NCBI GenBank assembly: GCA_964622275.1 | Contig: CAZUMX010000010.1 | Coordinates: 1 to 27,689, forward strand | Reading direction: 5' to 3' | From: CAYPEZ01 sp964622275 | Lineage (GTDB): Bacteria; Patescibacteriota; Minisyncoccia; Phycocordibacterales; UBA6899 | DNA: 27,689 nucleotides | Part shown: positions 1 to 8,089 of the stretch, piece after piece | Layout: each line of letters begins with the position of its first letter | Numbering within the stretch: position 1 is the first letter of the stretch | The notes under the pieces: generated by a model | Databases searched by the model: none | The model's input: the letters and a program-made list of their open reading frames with translations, nothing else | Told to the model about the DNA's origin: nothing | Position numbers and translations under genes: made by a program

Positions 1-12
1 AAGCACTGTTGG

Positions 13-2121
13 CTAGATCTTGCCGTCCTTTTTCTTGTCAAAGAAAATTGGATCCGCACGTTTGACTGAAAGATTGATCCGTTCTTTTTCATCAATTTCC
101 TTTATGACAACTGGGAGTATGTCACCAAGCTTCACAAGATCTGTGACTTTGTTGACCCGCACTGGTGAAAGTTCTGAGATATGCACAAGACCCTCCGTGT
201 TTTTTCCAATTTTGACAAACGCCCCAAAATCAAGAATGCGCGTGACCTCCCCCTCAAACCGATCTCCGGCTTTATATTCACGTGTCATTTCTGCGATAAT
301 ATCACGCGCTTTTTCTGCGGCTCCATTTTTCCCTGTTACATAGACGGTTCCATCTTCTTCAATTTCAATTTCTGCTCCAGTTTCTTCGCGAATAGCATTA
401 ATTGTTTTTCCTCCAGGACCAATCACAAGACCAATCTGATCTTGTTTTATCCTGAGCGATACGATCTTTGGCGCATAGGGAGAAATATCCGGTCGCGGAG
501 ACGAGATTGCTGCTTCCATGGTTTTTAAAATATGTAGTCTGGCAAGCCGAGCTTTTTCAAGAGCTTCTTTGAGAATGGGAAGCGGTACACCATCAACTTT
601 GACATCCATTTGGATAGCAGTGATTCCTTTTGTTGTTCCAGCAACCTTAAAATCCATATCCCCGTGATGGTCCTCAGGTCCCTGAATATCGGTGAGCACC
701 TTGTACCGCGACGGAGATTCCATCATGAGACCAGATGCGATTCCCGCAACAGGACGAGTGATGGGAACCCCAGCATCTAATAGTGCGATCGTTCCTCCAC
801 AGACAGACCCCATTGAGGTTGATCCGTTTGATGCAAATGCTTCAGAGACAATACGAATTGTGTATGGGAAGGCCTCTTTTGTTGGCAAGACTGCACGAAG
901 CGCTTTTTCTGCAAGGGCTCCGTGACCTATCATGCGGCGGTTGAGGCCACCCATGCGGCCAGTCTCTCCTGATGAAAATGGTGGAAAATTATAATGATGC
1001 ATAAATCGTTTTTTTCCTTTCTCTTCCATTCCCTCGATGGTCAATGCCTCGTTTGGCCCCCCAAGTGTAAGCACGGAGAGTACGTGGGTTCCTCCTCTGT
1101 AGAATGTTCCTGTTCCATGAAGGACTTGTGAGATACCCCCTGCTTTCGCAAACAAAGGGCGAACCTCATCAAACCCTCGTCCGTCAGGTCGCTTTCCTTC
1201 ATCAATAGCTTTTTTGTGGAGGAGTGTATTCACCGCATCATCAAAATATGCACTCGCAAGTGCGGCATCCATTTCTTCGTGTGCCTCAACTTCTTTTTCC
1301 CATTCTTCTAAGAGTGCGTACTCATTTGCCCTTCCCGCTCCAGAAAAAATTGTTTCTTCAAGTCTTGGTGCTATGTTTTCTGCAAACAGTGTTTTAATGT
1401 CATCTCCTACTTCTGGGAGTATAAGAACACGTTTCTTTTTTCCGATATCTTTGATGATGTTTTCTTGAAATGCTTGGAGAGCAGCAATGGTCTTTTGTGC
1501 AGTTTGGAGTCCTGCCGCAACCACAGCTTCATCGATTTCATTCCCACCCATCTCAATCATATTGATGTTGCCATCCTTGCCACACACCACAAGTTCGCAT
1601 GTCTCGACTGTGTTGTCTGTAGGTGTATCAAGAAAGGTTTCGAACGATCCATTGTGGTGCGCAACACGAACTGCTGATACAGGGCCGTTCCACGGAATAT
1701 TGCTCGTTGCCAGTGCAAGTGACGCAGCATTGACCGCAAGAATATCAGGATCTTCTTTATCAAGTGCAAGAACAGTGATGACCACTTGAACGTCGTGTCT
1801 AATCCGTGAATCAAAGAGGGGGCGGATGGTCCGATCAATAATACGTCCAGACAAAATAGCTTGCTCGCTCGGCTTTCCTTCTCGACGCACGTACTGACTC
1901 CCAAGAATTTCTCCTGCTGCATAAAAGCGTTCTTCGTAGTCAACGGTCAGTGGAAAAAAGTCTCCCCCTTCTTTTGGGTGCTTTCCCATGACCGCTGTTG
2001 CAAGTACCGCAGTATTCCCCATTCTCAGAATGACGGATCCATGTGCTTGTTCGGCTAGATCGGTGAATTCTGCAACAAGTGTTTTTCCGCCAATCTCTAG
2101 TGAATATGTTTTTGTGACCAT
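13..2121 (-). CDS. pnp: polyribonucleotide nucleotidyltransferase (PNPase)
   Basis: Phosphorolytic 3'-5' exoribonuclease that degrades mRNA to nucleoside diphosphates; cytoplasmic and usually trimeric. The 702-residue length is normal for the family. Two RNase PH domains (about 1-145 and 310-545) flank the helical linker. The second contains FSSGETGRMGGLNRRMIGHG (about 382-401) and the metal-site region GDMDFKVAGT (487-496). A KH domain with GPGG at 568-571 and an S1 domain (about 617-687) follow. The ATG at 2121 begins the conserved N-terminus; no clear Shine-Dalgarno precedes it. The gene lies downstream of rpsO on the same strand, as in many bacteria, but a NYN gene sits between them and pnp has its own promoter at 2149-2176. 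The stop lies 12 bp from the window edge. Confidence 0.98.
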   Translation of the reverse strand: MVTKTYSLEIGGKTLVAEFTDLAEQAHGSVILRMGNTAVLATAVMGKHPKEGGDFFPLTVDYEERFYAAGEILGSQYVRREGKPSEQAILSGRIIDRTIRPLFDSRIRHDVQVVITVLALDKEDPDILAVNAASLALATSNIPWNGPVSAVRVAHHNGSFETFLDTPTDNTVETCELVVCGKDGNINMIEMGGNEIDEAVVAAGLQTAQKTIAALQAFQENIIKDIGKKKRVLILPEVGDDIKTLFAENIAPRLEETIFSGAGRANEYALLEEWEKEVEAHEEMDAALASAYFDDAVNTLLHKKAIDEGKRPDGRGFDEVRPLFAKAGGISQVLHGTGTFYRGGTHVLSVLTLGGPNEALTIEGMEEKGKKRFMHHYNFPPFSSGETGRMGGLNRRMIGHGALAEKALRAVLPTKEAFPYTIRIVSEAFASNGSTSMGSVCGGTIALLDAGVPITRPVAGIASGLMMESPSRYKVLTDIQGPEDHHGDMDFKVAGTTKGITAIQMDVKVDGVPLPILKEALEKARLARLHILKTMEAAISSPRPDISPYAPKIVSLRIKQDQIGLVIGPGGKTINAIREETGAEIEIEEDGTVYVTGKNGAAEKARDIIAEMTREYKAGDRFEGEVTRILDFGAFVKIGKNTEGLVHISELSPVRVNKVTDLVKLGDILPVVIKEIDEKERINLSVKRADPIFFDKKKDGKI

Positions 2122-2148
2122 GATAAATGTGAGTCTCTTTACCGTCAG

Positions 2149-2176
2149 ATCATAGTCTTGAAGCCCAACGCTTCAA
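2149..2176 (-). promoter_or_regulatory. pnp promoter
   Basis: On the minus strand a -35 TTGAAG (2171-2176) and a -10 TATGAT (2149-2154) are separated by 16 bp. They predict a start near 2142 and a leader of about 20 nt before the pnp ATG. It lies downstream of the NYN gene's terminator, so pnp is probably transcribed independently. Confidence 0.55.
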
Positions 2177-2235
2177 TCCTATCCATCTGTCGGCAAAAGA
2201 TAGTGATGAATAATGCTTCCATCATATAGAAAACA

Positions 2236-2260
2236 AAAGCCTCCGCAAGGGAGGCTTTTT
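2236..2260 (-). terminator. rho-independent terminator after the NYN gene
   Basis: GCCTCC (2239-2244) pairs with GGAGGC (2250-2255) around a GCAAG loop, flanked by AAAA and TTTTT runs. It abuts the NYN stop codon, and on the minus strand the hairpin is followed by TTTTG. Confidence 0.8.
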
Positions 2261-2797
2261 CTACCGTCTTCGTGGTCGGCGACTTGGTTCTTTTCCAAGG
2301 ACATATCGAGTTGGGTCAAGCGAAAGGTCGAAAAATTCATCCGCAGATTCTTTCAATTTTGAAGATGATGATGCTCCAAACGAAGCAACTTCTACCTGTA
2401 CTCCGTGTGTATATTTGAGATATTCCACAAGAGGAACAAAATCTCCATCTCCAGAGACGATGATAATTGCATCGACTTTTGCTGCAAGGCGCACAGCGTC
2501 GATTGCGAGTCCCACATCCCAATCTGCTTTTTTTGCTCCGCCCGAAAAGACTTGAAGATCTTTAATTTTTGTTTCAATCCCCATATTCTGGAGTGCGTCA
2601 AAAAACGCATTTTCGTCACCACTCTCTGTTGCGATCACATACGCAATGGCTCGAACGAGCTGACGGCCCATGACTGCATCTGATAAGACGTTTCCAAAAT
2701 GCACTCGTGCACCATGAAGATGTTTGGCGCTATGATAAAGATTTTGCGTATCAATGAACACAGCAACACGCTGGCTCGGATGTTTCACTATTGGCAT
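2261..2797 (-). CDS. NYN-domain (LabA/DUF88-like, PIN-fold) putative ribonuclease
   Basis: 178-residue protein of the NYN/LabA family, which shares the PIN nuclease fold. The N-terminal strand FIDTQNL carries D16 and N19. A central DVGLAID segment carries D94 and D100, and the IIIVSGDGDFVPLVEYL segment carries D117 and D119. Together these form the expected acidic metal-binding cluster. The tail is basic (RRPRRR), which suggests nucleic-acid binding. It lies between rpsO and pnp, so a role in RNA processing or turnover is a reasonable inference, but the substrate is unknown. The ATG at 2797 follows a T-run with no Shine-Dalgarno; a TATACT at 2821-2826 may be a -10 element. Confidence 0.85.
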   Translation of the reverse strand: MPIVKHPSQRVAVFIDTQNLYHSAKHLHGARVHFGNVLSDAVMGRQLVRAIAYVIATESGDENAFFDALQNMGIETKIKDLQVFSGGAKKADWDVGLAIDAVRLAAKVDAIIIVSGDGDFVPLVEYLKYTHGVQVEVASFGASSSSKLKESADEFFDLSLDPTRYVLGKEPSRRPRRR

Positions 2798-2848
2798 AAA
2801 AAAATTTTCGCACGAGGTTCAGTATAAAAAAATGAAAACACAACTACT

Positions 2849-2878
2849 GCCGCACACTCACTCGTGCCAAGGTGCGGC
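2849..2878 (-). terminator. GC-rich hairpin between rpsO and the NYN gene
   Basis: GCCGCAC (2849-2855) pairs with GTGCGGC (2872-2878), just after the rpsO stop. On the minus strand a T-rich stretch follows only some 10 nt later, so it may be a weak terminator, an attenuator or a processing site. Confidence 0.4.
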
Positions 2879-2889
2879 GTACTTGTGTA

Positions 2890-3153
2890 TTACTTCAAAC
2901 CAACTTTCTTCACAACATCCTTAAACGACTTTGTGTTTTTCTTCTCGAGATACTTCATGTGTGCTCTGCGATCCGCAACAAGCTTAAGAAGTCCTCGACG
3001 TGAGTGAAGATCGTTCTTGTTTTCCTTGAGGTGGCGAGTAAGTTCATTCACTCGTTCAGTCAAAATACTGATCTGCACCTCAGGAGACCCAGTATCTTTC
3101 TCGTGGCGTGCCACTTTCTTGATGACAGCCTGCTTTTTCTTTTTCGTAAGCAT
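2890..3153 (-). CDS. rpsO: 30S ribosomal protein S15
   Basis: S15 binds 16S rRNA early in assembly of the small subunit. The 87-residue product has the family signature, with HEKDTGSPEVQ near the N-terminus, then LTRHLKENKNDLHSRRGL and a basic C-terminus. The open frame extends 13 codons further upstream, but the start at 3153 (MLTKKKKQ) matches the family. A -10 TATACT ends exactly 6 nt before this ATG, so the mRNA is predicted to be leaderless. That would leave no 5' leader for the S15 translational autoregulation known in other bacteria. Confidence 0.97.
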   Translation of the reverse strand: MLTKKKKQAVIKKVARHEKDTGSPEVQISILTERVNELTRHLKENKNDLHSRRGLLKLVADRRAHMKYLEKKNTKSFKDVVKKVGLK

Positions 3154-3159
3154 AAATGG

Positions 3160-3188
3160 AGTATAGCACAGATATGATGAAATTGCAA
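3160..3188 (-). promoter_or_regulatory. rpsO promoter, predicted leaderless
   Basis: On the minus strand TTGCAA (3183-3188), a 17-bp spacer and TATACT (3160-3165), with an extended -10 TGC just upstream. Six nucleotides separate the hexamer from the rpsO ATG, so transcription should start at or next to the A of the ATG. Confidence 0.7.
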
Positions 3189-3198
3189 GCACGCAACG

Positions 3199-3498
3199 TT
3201 ATTGAGCTTGTTGGGTTTCGAGAAATGCTTTTGCGTGCGTGTCTCGTCCATCGTGCCAGAAATCAGGTTCATTTCGTGGGTCATCATGAACACTAACTCC
3301 GTGCTCACCTAGCCCCCTTTTTAGGTCATCCAATGAGAGCCCCTCATCTTTTGAAGTACGTGAAACTTGCTCAAGCACAGCATCAGTGTGTCCCAACACC
3401 GCACCACTTTTTGTGAGGTTTTCTATAACCGCATTGGCGCTCACATTGTCGGATACTCCTTCTGTCGATATTGGTTCGTACTCTATGCCATCGTTCAT
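3199..3498 (-). CDS. small hypothetical protein
   Basis: 99 residues from the ATG at 3498; a TTG at 3522 would add eight. GGTGA lies 5 nt before the ATG, whereas a GGAGGT lies 13 nt before the TTG, so the ATG is preferred. The product is hydrophilic, acidic and without membrane segments or recognised motifs. Its end reads FWHDGRDTHAKAFLETQQAQ. It follows the gene ending at 3530 by about 31 bp and stops just upstream of the rpsO promoter, so the two small genes may form an operon. Function unknown. Confidence 0.55.
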   Translation of the reverse strand: MNDGIEYEPISTEGVSDNVSANAVIENLTKSGAVLGHTDAVLEQVSRTSKDEGLSLDDLKRGLGEHGVSVHDDPRNEPDFWHDGRDTHAKAFLETQQAQ

Positions 3499-3529
3499 AG
3501 CCTTCACCCTACTCTTTTTCAATGGAAAG

Positions 3530-3763
3530 TCAAAGACCTCCAGAATTTCTTAGTTGATCTGGGTGAAAATCTCCTTTCTGTAAATCACCTTCCTGCAAAG
3601 TAATCCATGGACCGCCTCTTTCTTCTGCCTCTGAATATACTTCTAGTGTTTCATCCCAACTACTCCCCTCGCGCATTCCTTCTGGAATATTTGGTACATC
3701 GCCAATTGGCGCAGATTCAAATCCTTCAGGAGGCATCATCATAGAGAAAATAAGTACCTTCAT
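3530..3763 (-). CDS. small hypothetical protein
   Basis: 77 residues from the ATG at 3763 (MKVLIFSMMMPPEGF); a GTG at 3802 would give 90. Neither start has a convincing Shine-Dalgarno. The product is short and acidic, has several Pro, Gly and Trp residues and matches no family I recognise. It is divergent from the xer gene and precedes the small gene ending at 3199. The existence of the gene is supported only by an open frame and its position in the minus-strand group. Confidence 0.45.
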   Translation of the reverse strand: MKVLIFSMMMPPEGFESAPIGDVPNIPEGMREGSSWDETLEVYSEAEERGGPWITLQEGDLQKGDFHPDQLRNSGGL

Positions 3764-3845
3764 CGTATCATTTGAATGGAAAGGAACAAGCGCGTAGTTC
3801 ACATACTCTTTTGTCGAAAGAATATGTGCCCTGCTTTTCGTTCTA

Positions 3846-3851
3846 TATAAT
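3846..3851 (+). promoter_or_regulatory. -10 element of xer, predicted leaderless
   Basis: A perfect TATAAT ends 6 nt before the xer ATG at 3858. No good -35 is visible at the expected distance. Confidence 0.55.
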
Positions 3852-3857
3852 AGAAGG

Positions 3858-4787
3858 ATGATAACAGTGTCTGAGCTTGTAAAGGATTTTCTTGCTTATG
3901 TTGAAGTGGAGCGAGGGCGTAGTGTGAAAACAGTTGAGAACTATGCACATTATCTTGAGCGTTTTTTAACACAGAGCAAGGTGAAACACCCAGAAGATAT
4001 CACTGATGGAGTGGTAAGAGACTACCGACTCTGGCTCAATCGTCAGCCAGGAATCACGGGAGGTGCACAGGGGTCCACGATGAAAAAGCGTACTCAGAAT
4101 TACCACCTCATCGCACTCCGAGCGTTCCTCAAGTATTGTGTGAAACGGCGGATCCCTTCGCTCCCCCCTGAATCTATTGAACTCGCAAAAACCCCTGAAC
4201 GCCAGATTGATCTCATTACTCCCATTGAGCTTGAGCGTCTCATGAAATCGCCACAAGGATCCAGTATCCAAGCTCTGCGAGACCGAGCGATTCTCGAACT
4301 CTTTTTTTCAACGGGGCTGCGTGTGTCAGAACTCTGTTCTCTGCCTCGAGAGATTGACCTTACCCGCGATGAACTGTCAGTTCGTGGGAAGGGAGAGAAA
4401 GTTCGTGTCGTCTTTTTGTCTGATGGAGCCAAGCGGGCGGTGAAACAGTATCTCGACAAGCGTGACGACACCGATGATGCGCTCTTTGTGCGCCAGCGGA
4501 TGAACCGAGAGAAATCGGATGGGAATGCGTCGCTCCGCCTTACTCCACGTTCTGTCGAACGGTTGATCAAACATTATGCGGTGAAAGCAGGCATTTCAAA
4601 GAAAGTCACCCCACACGTGATTCGCCACTCGTTTGCGACAGATCTTCTTGAGAACGGTGCCGACCTCCGATCAGTCCAAGCACTTCTTGGTCACGCAAAT
4701 ATTTCGACAACGCAAATCTACACACACGTGACTGACGCAAAGCTTAAAGAAATCCACAAACAATTTCACGGGAAACGACGAACATGA
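3858..4787 (+). CDS. xer: tyrosine recombinase, XerC/XerD type
   Basis: 309-residue site-specific recombinase. By family it resolves chromosome dimers at a dif site and may also serve integration events. The N-terminal SAM-like core-binding domain covers about 1-100 and the catalytic domain about 115-300. All catalytic residues are visible: R155 (STGLRVSEL), K178 (GKG), H253 and R256 (HVIRH), H279 (LLGHANIS) and nucleophile Y288 (TQIYTH). The length and domain order are typical of chromosomal Xer proteins, not of phage integrases. It stands about 4.5 kb from the predicted origin, whereas dif is expected at the terminus. It has its own promoter and is followed by xthA on the same strand. Confidence 0.93.
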   Translation: MITVSELVKDFLAYVEVERGRSVKTVENYAHYLERFLTQSKVKHPEDITDGVVRDYRLWLNRQPGITGGAQGSTMKKRTQNYHLIALRAFLKYCVKRRIPSLPPESIELAKTPERQIDLITPIELERLMKSPQGSSIQALRDRAILELFFSTGLRVSELCSLPREIDLTRDELSVRGKGEKVRVVFLSDGAKRAVKQYLDKRDDTDDALFVRQRMNREKSDGNASLRLTPRSVERLIKHYAVKAGISKKVTPHVIRHSFATDLLENGADLRSVQALLGHANISTTQIYTHVTDAKLKEIHKQFHGKRRT

Positions 4788-4832
4788 CTCACTGTGTCAG
4801 ACGTTTGAGTTGCAGGTCGTCTGTCTCATATA

Positions 4833-4860
4833 TTGATGACCAAGATGAGAACTGTATACT
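4833..4860 (+). promoter_or_regulatory. xthA promoter, predicted leaderless
   Basis: TTGATG (4833-4838), a 16-bp spacer and TATACT (4855-4860), ending exactly 6 nt before the ATG at 4867. Confidence 0.65.
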
Positions 4861-4866
4861 TCTCTT

Positions 4867-5634
4867 ATGCGTATCATTTCGTGGAACGTGAATGGACTCC
4901 GTGCGGTTGTTCGAAAGGGAGATTGGAATTTTTTTCATAAAGCTGATGCAGACATTTTTTGTATTCAAGAAACAAAGTCAGAACCGATGCAACTCACAGA
5001 AGAGACTCGAAACCCAAAGGGTTATCATTCGGTATTCTCTTGGTCGAAAGTGAAGAAAGGATACAGTGGTGTTGCTATTTTTAGTAAAGAGAAACCACAA
5101 CAAGTGATCGATGGCTTGGGCGTAAAAGAATTTGATGATGAAGGTCGGCTTCTTGAAGCACATTTCAAAGACTTTGTGTTGTGGAACGTCTACTTCCCTA
5201 ATGGAGGCGGCGGCCCGCATCGCATCGACTATAAACTCCGGTTCTACGATGCGTTTCTTGAACGCATCAATGCTGTCCGTAAAACCGGAAAGCCAATTAT
5301 TTTTTGTGGCGATGTGAACACGGCACATGAAGCGATTGATCTTGCGAGACCAAAAGAAAATGAAAAAAACACAGGATTCTTACCTGAGGAGCGGGCATGG
5401 CTTGATGAGGTGGTTTCACATGGCTATGTCGACATCTTCCGCCGCCTTTATCCTAATAAGAGTGGCGCATACAGTTACTGGGATATGAAAACAGCCGCAC
5501 GTGATCGAAACGTCGGCTGGCGGATAGACTATTTTTTTGTTTCTCCTGATCTTGTGAAACAGGTTAAAGATTGTCGAATTCTTTCGGACGTATATGGAAG
5601 CGACCATTGTCCGATTGAACTCACGTTGTCATAG
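4867..5634 (+). CDS. xthA: exodeoxyribonuclease III (AP endonuclease, ExoIII/APE1 family)
   Basis: 255-residue enzyme of base excision repair that incises DNA 5' of abasic sites and removes blocked 3' ends. The EEP-fold active site is complete: N7 (SWNVNGLR), E35 (IQETK), Y109 (NVYFPNG), D149 and N151 (CGDVNTAH), D221 (GWRIDY), and D246 with H247 (GSDHCP). The family is Mg2+ dependent and cytoplasmic. It is transcribed from its own predicted leaderless promoter, 79 bp after xer, and ends at a strong bidirectional hairpin facing the Nudix gene. It could cooperate with the endonuclease III encoded at 16250-16921. Confidence 0.96.
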   Translation: MRIISWNVNGLRAVVRKGDWNFFHKADADIFCIQETKSEPMQLTEETRNPKGYHSVFSWSKVKKGYSGVAIFSKEKPQQVIDGLGVKEFDDEGRLLEAHFKDFVLWNVYFPNGGGGPHRIDYKLRFYDAFLERINAVRKTGKPIIFCGDVNTAHEAIDLARPKENEKNTGFLPEERAWLDEVVSHGYVDIFRRLYPNKSGAYSYWDMKTAARDRNVGWRIDYFFVSPDLVKQVKDCRILSDVYGSDHCPIELTLS

Positions 5635-5645
5635 TAGACAAAAAG

Positions 5646-5679
5646 AAATCGCGTACCACTTCCCTGTGGTACGCGATTT
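5646..5679. terminator. bidirectional terminator between xthA and the Nudix gene
   Basis: A perfect 14-bp stem (5646-5659 with 5666-5679) with a 6-nt loop lies between two convergent genes. Its outer bases are AAA/TTT. Confidence 0.75.
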
Positions 5680-5683
5680 GTGC

Positions 5684-6370
5684 TTACTCCTGCGCTTCAG
5701 AAATTATCAAATATGGTGACTTGTTTCTCGCTATGCTGGTGTAGTGGTTGTATCTCCCGCTCACAACGCTTCCCAGTTCCTGAAGCGCATGTTTCACATG
5801 AGGCAGATCAGCATATCCCAAACGCTCGAGAGACAGAAAGCCGAGAGCGATAGCCATACGATGTGCGAGCATGCACCGCAACCGCTCCTCCGTCTCCAGC
5901 TCCTTATCAAAGAAATCGATAAGTGGGATGCGTTGTGGAGCATGAAGAACTTCATCTTTCTCTTCCCATCCTGTTTCACGCATGTGTGGCATGGTGTCGT
6001 GGATTGTCACGAAATACGCTTGAGCACTATTTTGCTGCCCTTTCATGTTGTCGTACTGTCGATATCCAAATAGTTTCGGAACATTGGGCTGAACTCTGAT
6101 GCCGGACTCCTCTTCTGTTTCGCGAACCATGATTTGGCGCACGGATTCATTTTCATCCGGAGAACCAAACCCTGTATTGGTCATGCCGGTTTGAGTAACA
6201 AGACCGCAGTCTCTCATTCCATGATCTGGATCAAACTTGCGTGCCAGGATCACTGACGGTGTGTTTCCGTCAAAGACGAAGTTCACATTCGTTGCTGTGG
6301 TGATGGTGAAACCCCACCGCGACAGCAAGATAAAGTTTTTTGAAATCCGTACGATTTCTACCGTGCTCAT
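5684..6370 (-). CDS. Nudix hydrolase
   Basis: 228-residue protein with a complete Nudix box at 69-91: G-x5-E-x7-RE-x2-EE-x-G, reading GSPDENE then RETEEESGI. This loop binds divalent metal and hydrolyses nucleoside diphosphates linked to another moiety; the substrate cannot be read from the sequence. A C-terminal helical extension (about 150-228) lies beyond the core fold. The start at 6370 has a good GGGAG Shine-Dalgarno 6 nt upstream, unlike the leaderless genes nearby. The gene follows cca copy 1 on the same strand but is separated from it by a terminator-like hairpin. Confidence 0.88.
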   Translation of the reverse strand: MSTVEIVRISKNFILLSRWGFTITTATNVNFVFDGNTPSVILARKFDPDHGMRDCGLVTQTGMTNTGFGSPDENESVRQIMVRETEEESGIRVQPNVPKLFGYRQYDNMKGQQNSAQAYFVTIHDTMPHMRETGWEEKDEVLHAPQRIPLIDFFDKELETEERLRCMLAHRMAIALGFLSLERLGYADLPHVKHALQELGSVVSGRYNHYTSIARNKSPYLIISEAQE

Positions 6371-6387
6371 TGAGCACTCCCTATATA

Positions 6388-6411
6388 AAAGAGCACGATA
6401 TTGTGCTCTTT
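6388..6411 (-). terminator. terminator after cca copy 1
   Basis: AAAGAGCAC (6388-6396) pairs with GTGCTCTTT (6403-6411) around a 6-nt loop. On the minus strand the stem runs into TTTTATAT, and a TATATA just before the Nudix Shine-Dalgarno could be that gene's -10. Confidence 0.65.
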
Positions 6412-6445
6412 AGTTTATAACACTGAAAATCTATTAAGTCAATGG

Positions 6446-7951
6446 TTATGACACTCCGTACTTTTTTCGGATTTCTTTAAGCTCCTCTTCTTCAGTTTTT
6501 GCTCGAGTCTCTTTCCCTTCTTCCCCAATCTTCTTGAGTTCTTCGTTGGATAGTGCTGCGAGTTCCTTTGTTCGTGTATCAAGATATTCTTCAGAGTTTT
6601 TCTTTGGATCATCGAGAACTTCTTCAAGGAGTGCGTGTAGAATCCAGCCAAGTCGGATGCTTGGTTTTTCACCGAGCTGTTTCATAATACGATTTCCATC
6701 GGTCTTGAGCATTTTGACTGATACAGGATCTCTCATCGCCTCTTCAATCATTGAGTGATATTTTCTCAATCGATATGGTGTCTCTTTGGGTCTTCCCATT
6801 CCGATACGGTCACAGCTGCGCACATCCATGAGATCCCACACTAGCTCTGGTCCAACATTACGGACAATGCGTCTCACAGCAGAAAGGGTTATTTTTTCAA
6901 TGTCAGTAAAAAAGAGGTGGTATCGGACAAGTGTTGAAACTTTTTGAATCGTTTCACTAGAATATTTTAAACGTTTCAAGATACGCTCACTCACCCTTCC
7001 CCCGACCACATCATGTCCATAAAAGGTCCAATCTTTTTTTTCATCACTCCACCTTCGAGTCTCTGGTTTTGAGACATCGTGTAGCATCGCTGAGAGACGT
7101 ACATGAAGTGGCCACCCGCGATCAGCTGAATGCTGAAGCGCACGGAGGTTGTGTTCCCAGACATCATAAATATGGTCGCCGTTTTGTTCGCAGAGAATCC
7201 CCTCCTCCATTTCTGGGACGATATATTTCAGAAGACCTGTTTCGCGAAGCATGATGACCCCTTTCATTGGGCTCTTCCCCATCATGATTTTGTTGAGTTC
7301 ATCTTGAATACGTTCCGCTGCAATTTTTTCAAGAAGGGGTGCGTGTTCCTTCAGCGCCTCTAGGGTCCTGTCTTCAATGGTAAAAGACAAATCATTTGCT
7401 AATCGGACAGCACGCATGAGTCTCAGAGCATCTTCTTGAAACCGTGCGTGTGGGTCACCAACCGCTCGGACAACTTTTTGTTCTATATCACGCATTCCAC
7501 CATATGGATCAATAAACGTTTCCCGGGAAACAGAATATGCGATTGCATTCATGGTGAAATCTCTCCGCTCAAGATCCTCCTCAAGTGTTTTTGCAAAACT
7601 GATCGTATCCGGCCGTCGAAAATCAGTATACTTCCCTTCTGTCCGATATGGAGTGACTTCGACGACGCGAAGGGACTGTTTGACCTGATCGTCTTCGGCA
7701 ACATGCTCATTCACAACACCCACTGTCCCATAGGCATTCTCATAAAACGTTTTTTTGAAGAGCGAAATGATTTGCTCTGGCGTTGCGTTTGTTGTCACAT
7801 CCCAATCTTTTGGTGTGATGCCCTGCAGAAGATCACGGACACATCCACCAACCAAATATGCTTCGTAACCATTCTTTTCAAGAGTTTGAGGAACAGTCAA
7901 TATTTCTTCAGGCACTATATATGTATGTTTCCTTAAATGTAGTCCTTTCAT
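6446..7951 (-). CDS. cca: CCA tRNA nucleotidyltransferase / poly(A) polymerase family, HD-domain form (copy 1)
   Basis: 501-residue class II nucleotidyltransferase that adds or repairs the tRNA 3' CCA. The head domain has LVGGCVRD (33-40) and the catalytic pair D49-x-D51 (DWDV). RRDFTMNAIAY and EDALRLMRAVRLA follow, and an HD-type domain (HDVSKPETRR) lies in the C-terminal half. The tail is charged. The start at 7951 (MKGLHLRKH) fits the family; the open frame continues toward the tRNA-Arg gene but that part is not conserved. An extended -10 (TGC TAGGAT) lies 8 nt upstream. Six of the nine tRNA genes in the window lack an encoded CCA, so the activity is needed. A second, clearly homologous copy lies at 21691. 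Confidence 0.93.
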   Translation of the reverse strand: MKGLHLRKHTYIVPEEILTVPQTLEKNGYEAYLVGGCVRDLLQGITPKDWDVTTNATPEQIISLFKKTFYENAYGTVGVVNEHVAEDDQVKQSLRVVEVTPYRTEGKYTDFRRPDTISFAKTLEEDLERRDFTMNAIAYSVSRETFIDPYGGMRDIEQKVVRAVGDPHARFQEDALRLMRAVRLANDLSFTIEDRTLEALKEHAPLLEKIAAERIQDELNKIMMGKSPMKGVIMLRETGLLKYIVPEMEEGILCEQNGDHIYDVWEHNLRALQHSADRGWPLHVRLSAMLHDVSKPETRRWSDEKKDWTFYGHDVVGGRVSERILKRLKYSSETIQKVSTLVRYHLFFTDIEKITLSAVRRIVRNVGPELVWDLMDVRSCDRIGMGRPKETPYRLRKYHSMIEEAMRDPVSVKMLKTDGNRIMKQLGEKPSIRLGWILHALLEEVLDDPKKNSEEYLDTRTKELAALSNEELKKIGEEGKETRAKTEEEELKEIRKKYGVS

Positions 7952-7974
7952 TAACCCCCATCCTAGCAAACGTT

Positions 7975-8002
7975 TTGATTTCCTGCGATTGTGATGTAAA
8001 GT
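7975..8002 (+). promoter_or_regulatory. tRNA-Arg promoter
   Basis: TTGATT (7975-7980), a 16-bp spacer and TAAAGT (7997-8002), about 15 nt before the tRNA. It overlaps the divergent cca upstream region. Confidence 0.45.
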
Positions 8003-8017
8003 GTCCATGTGCACCAT

Positions 8018-8089
8018 GCTCTCGTGGTGAAACGGATATCACAACGGTCTTCGGAACCGTTATTGGGGGTTCGAGTCCCTCCGGGAGCA
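8018..8089 (+). tRNA. tRNA-Arg(TCG), copy 1
   Basis: The 7-bp acceptor stem pairs GCTCTCG with CGGGAGC (one G-T pair). The anticodon stem ACGGT/ACCGT encloses CTTCGGA, so the anticodon is TCG. The T-arm GGGGGTTCGAGTCCCTC is intact, and the discriminator A at 8089 is not followed by CCA. A second tRNA-Arg with the same anticodon lies at 21611. Confidence 0.95.

Noticed and set aside
4710..4730. CACGTG cores at 4612, 4724, 5499, 17652, 18300 and 19369
   Set aside because: They lack the TGTT/AACA outer arms, so they are not parS-like.
3858..4787. Xer recombinase as a phage or island integrase
   Set aside because: Length, domain layout and lack of flanking att repeats or phage genes fit a housekeeping Xer better.
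5790..5805. TGTTTCACATGAGGCA, 13/16 to the parS consensus
   Set aside because: Single, within the Nudix coding sequence and with a broken right arm; a chance match cannot be excluded.
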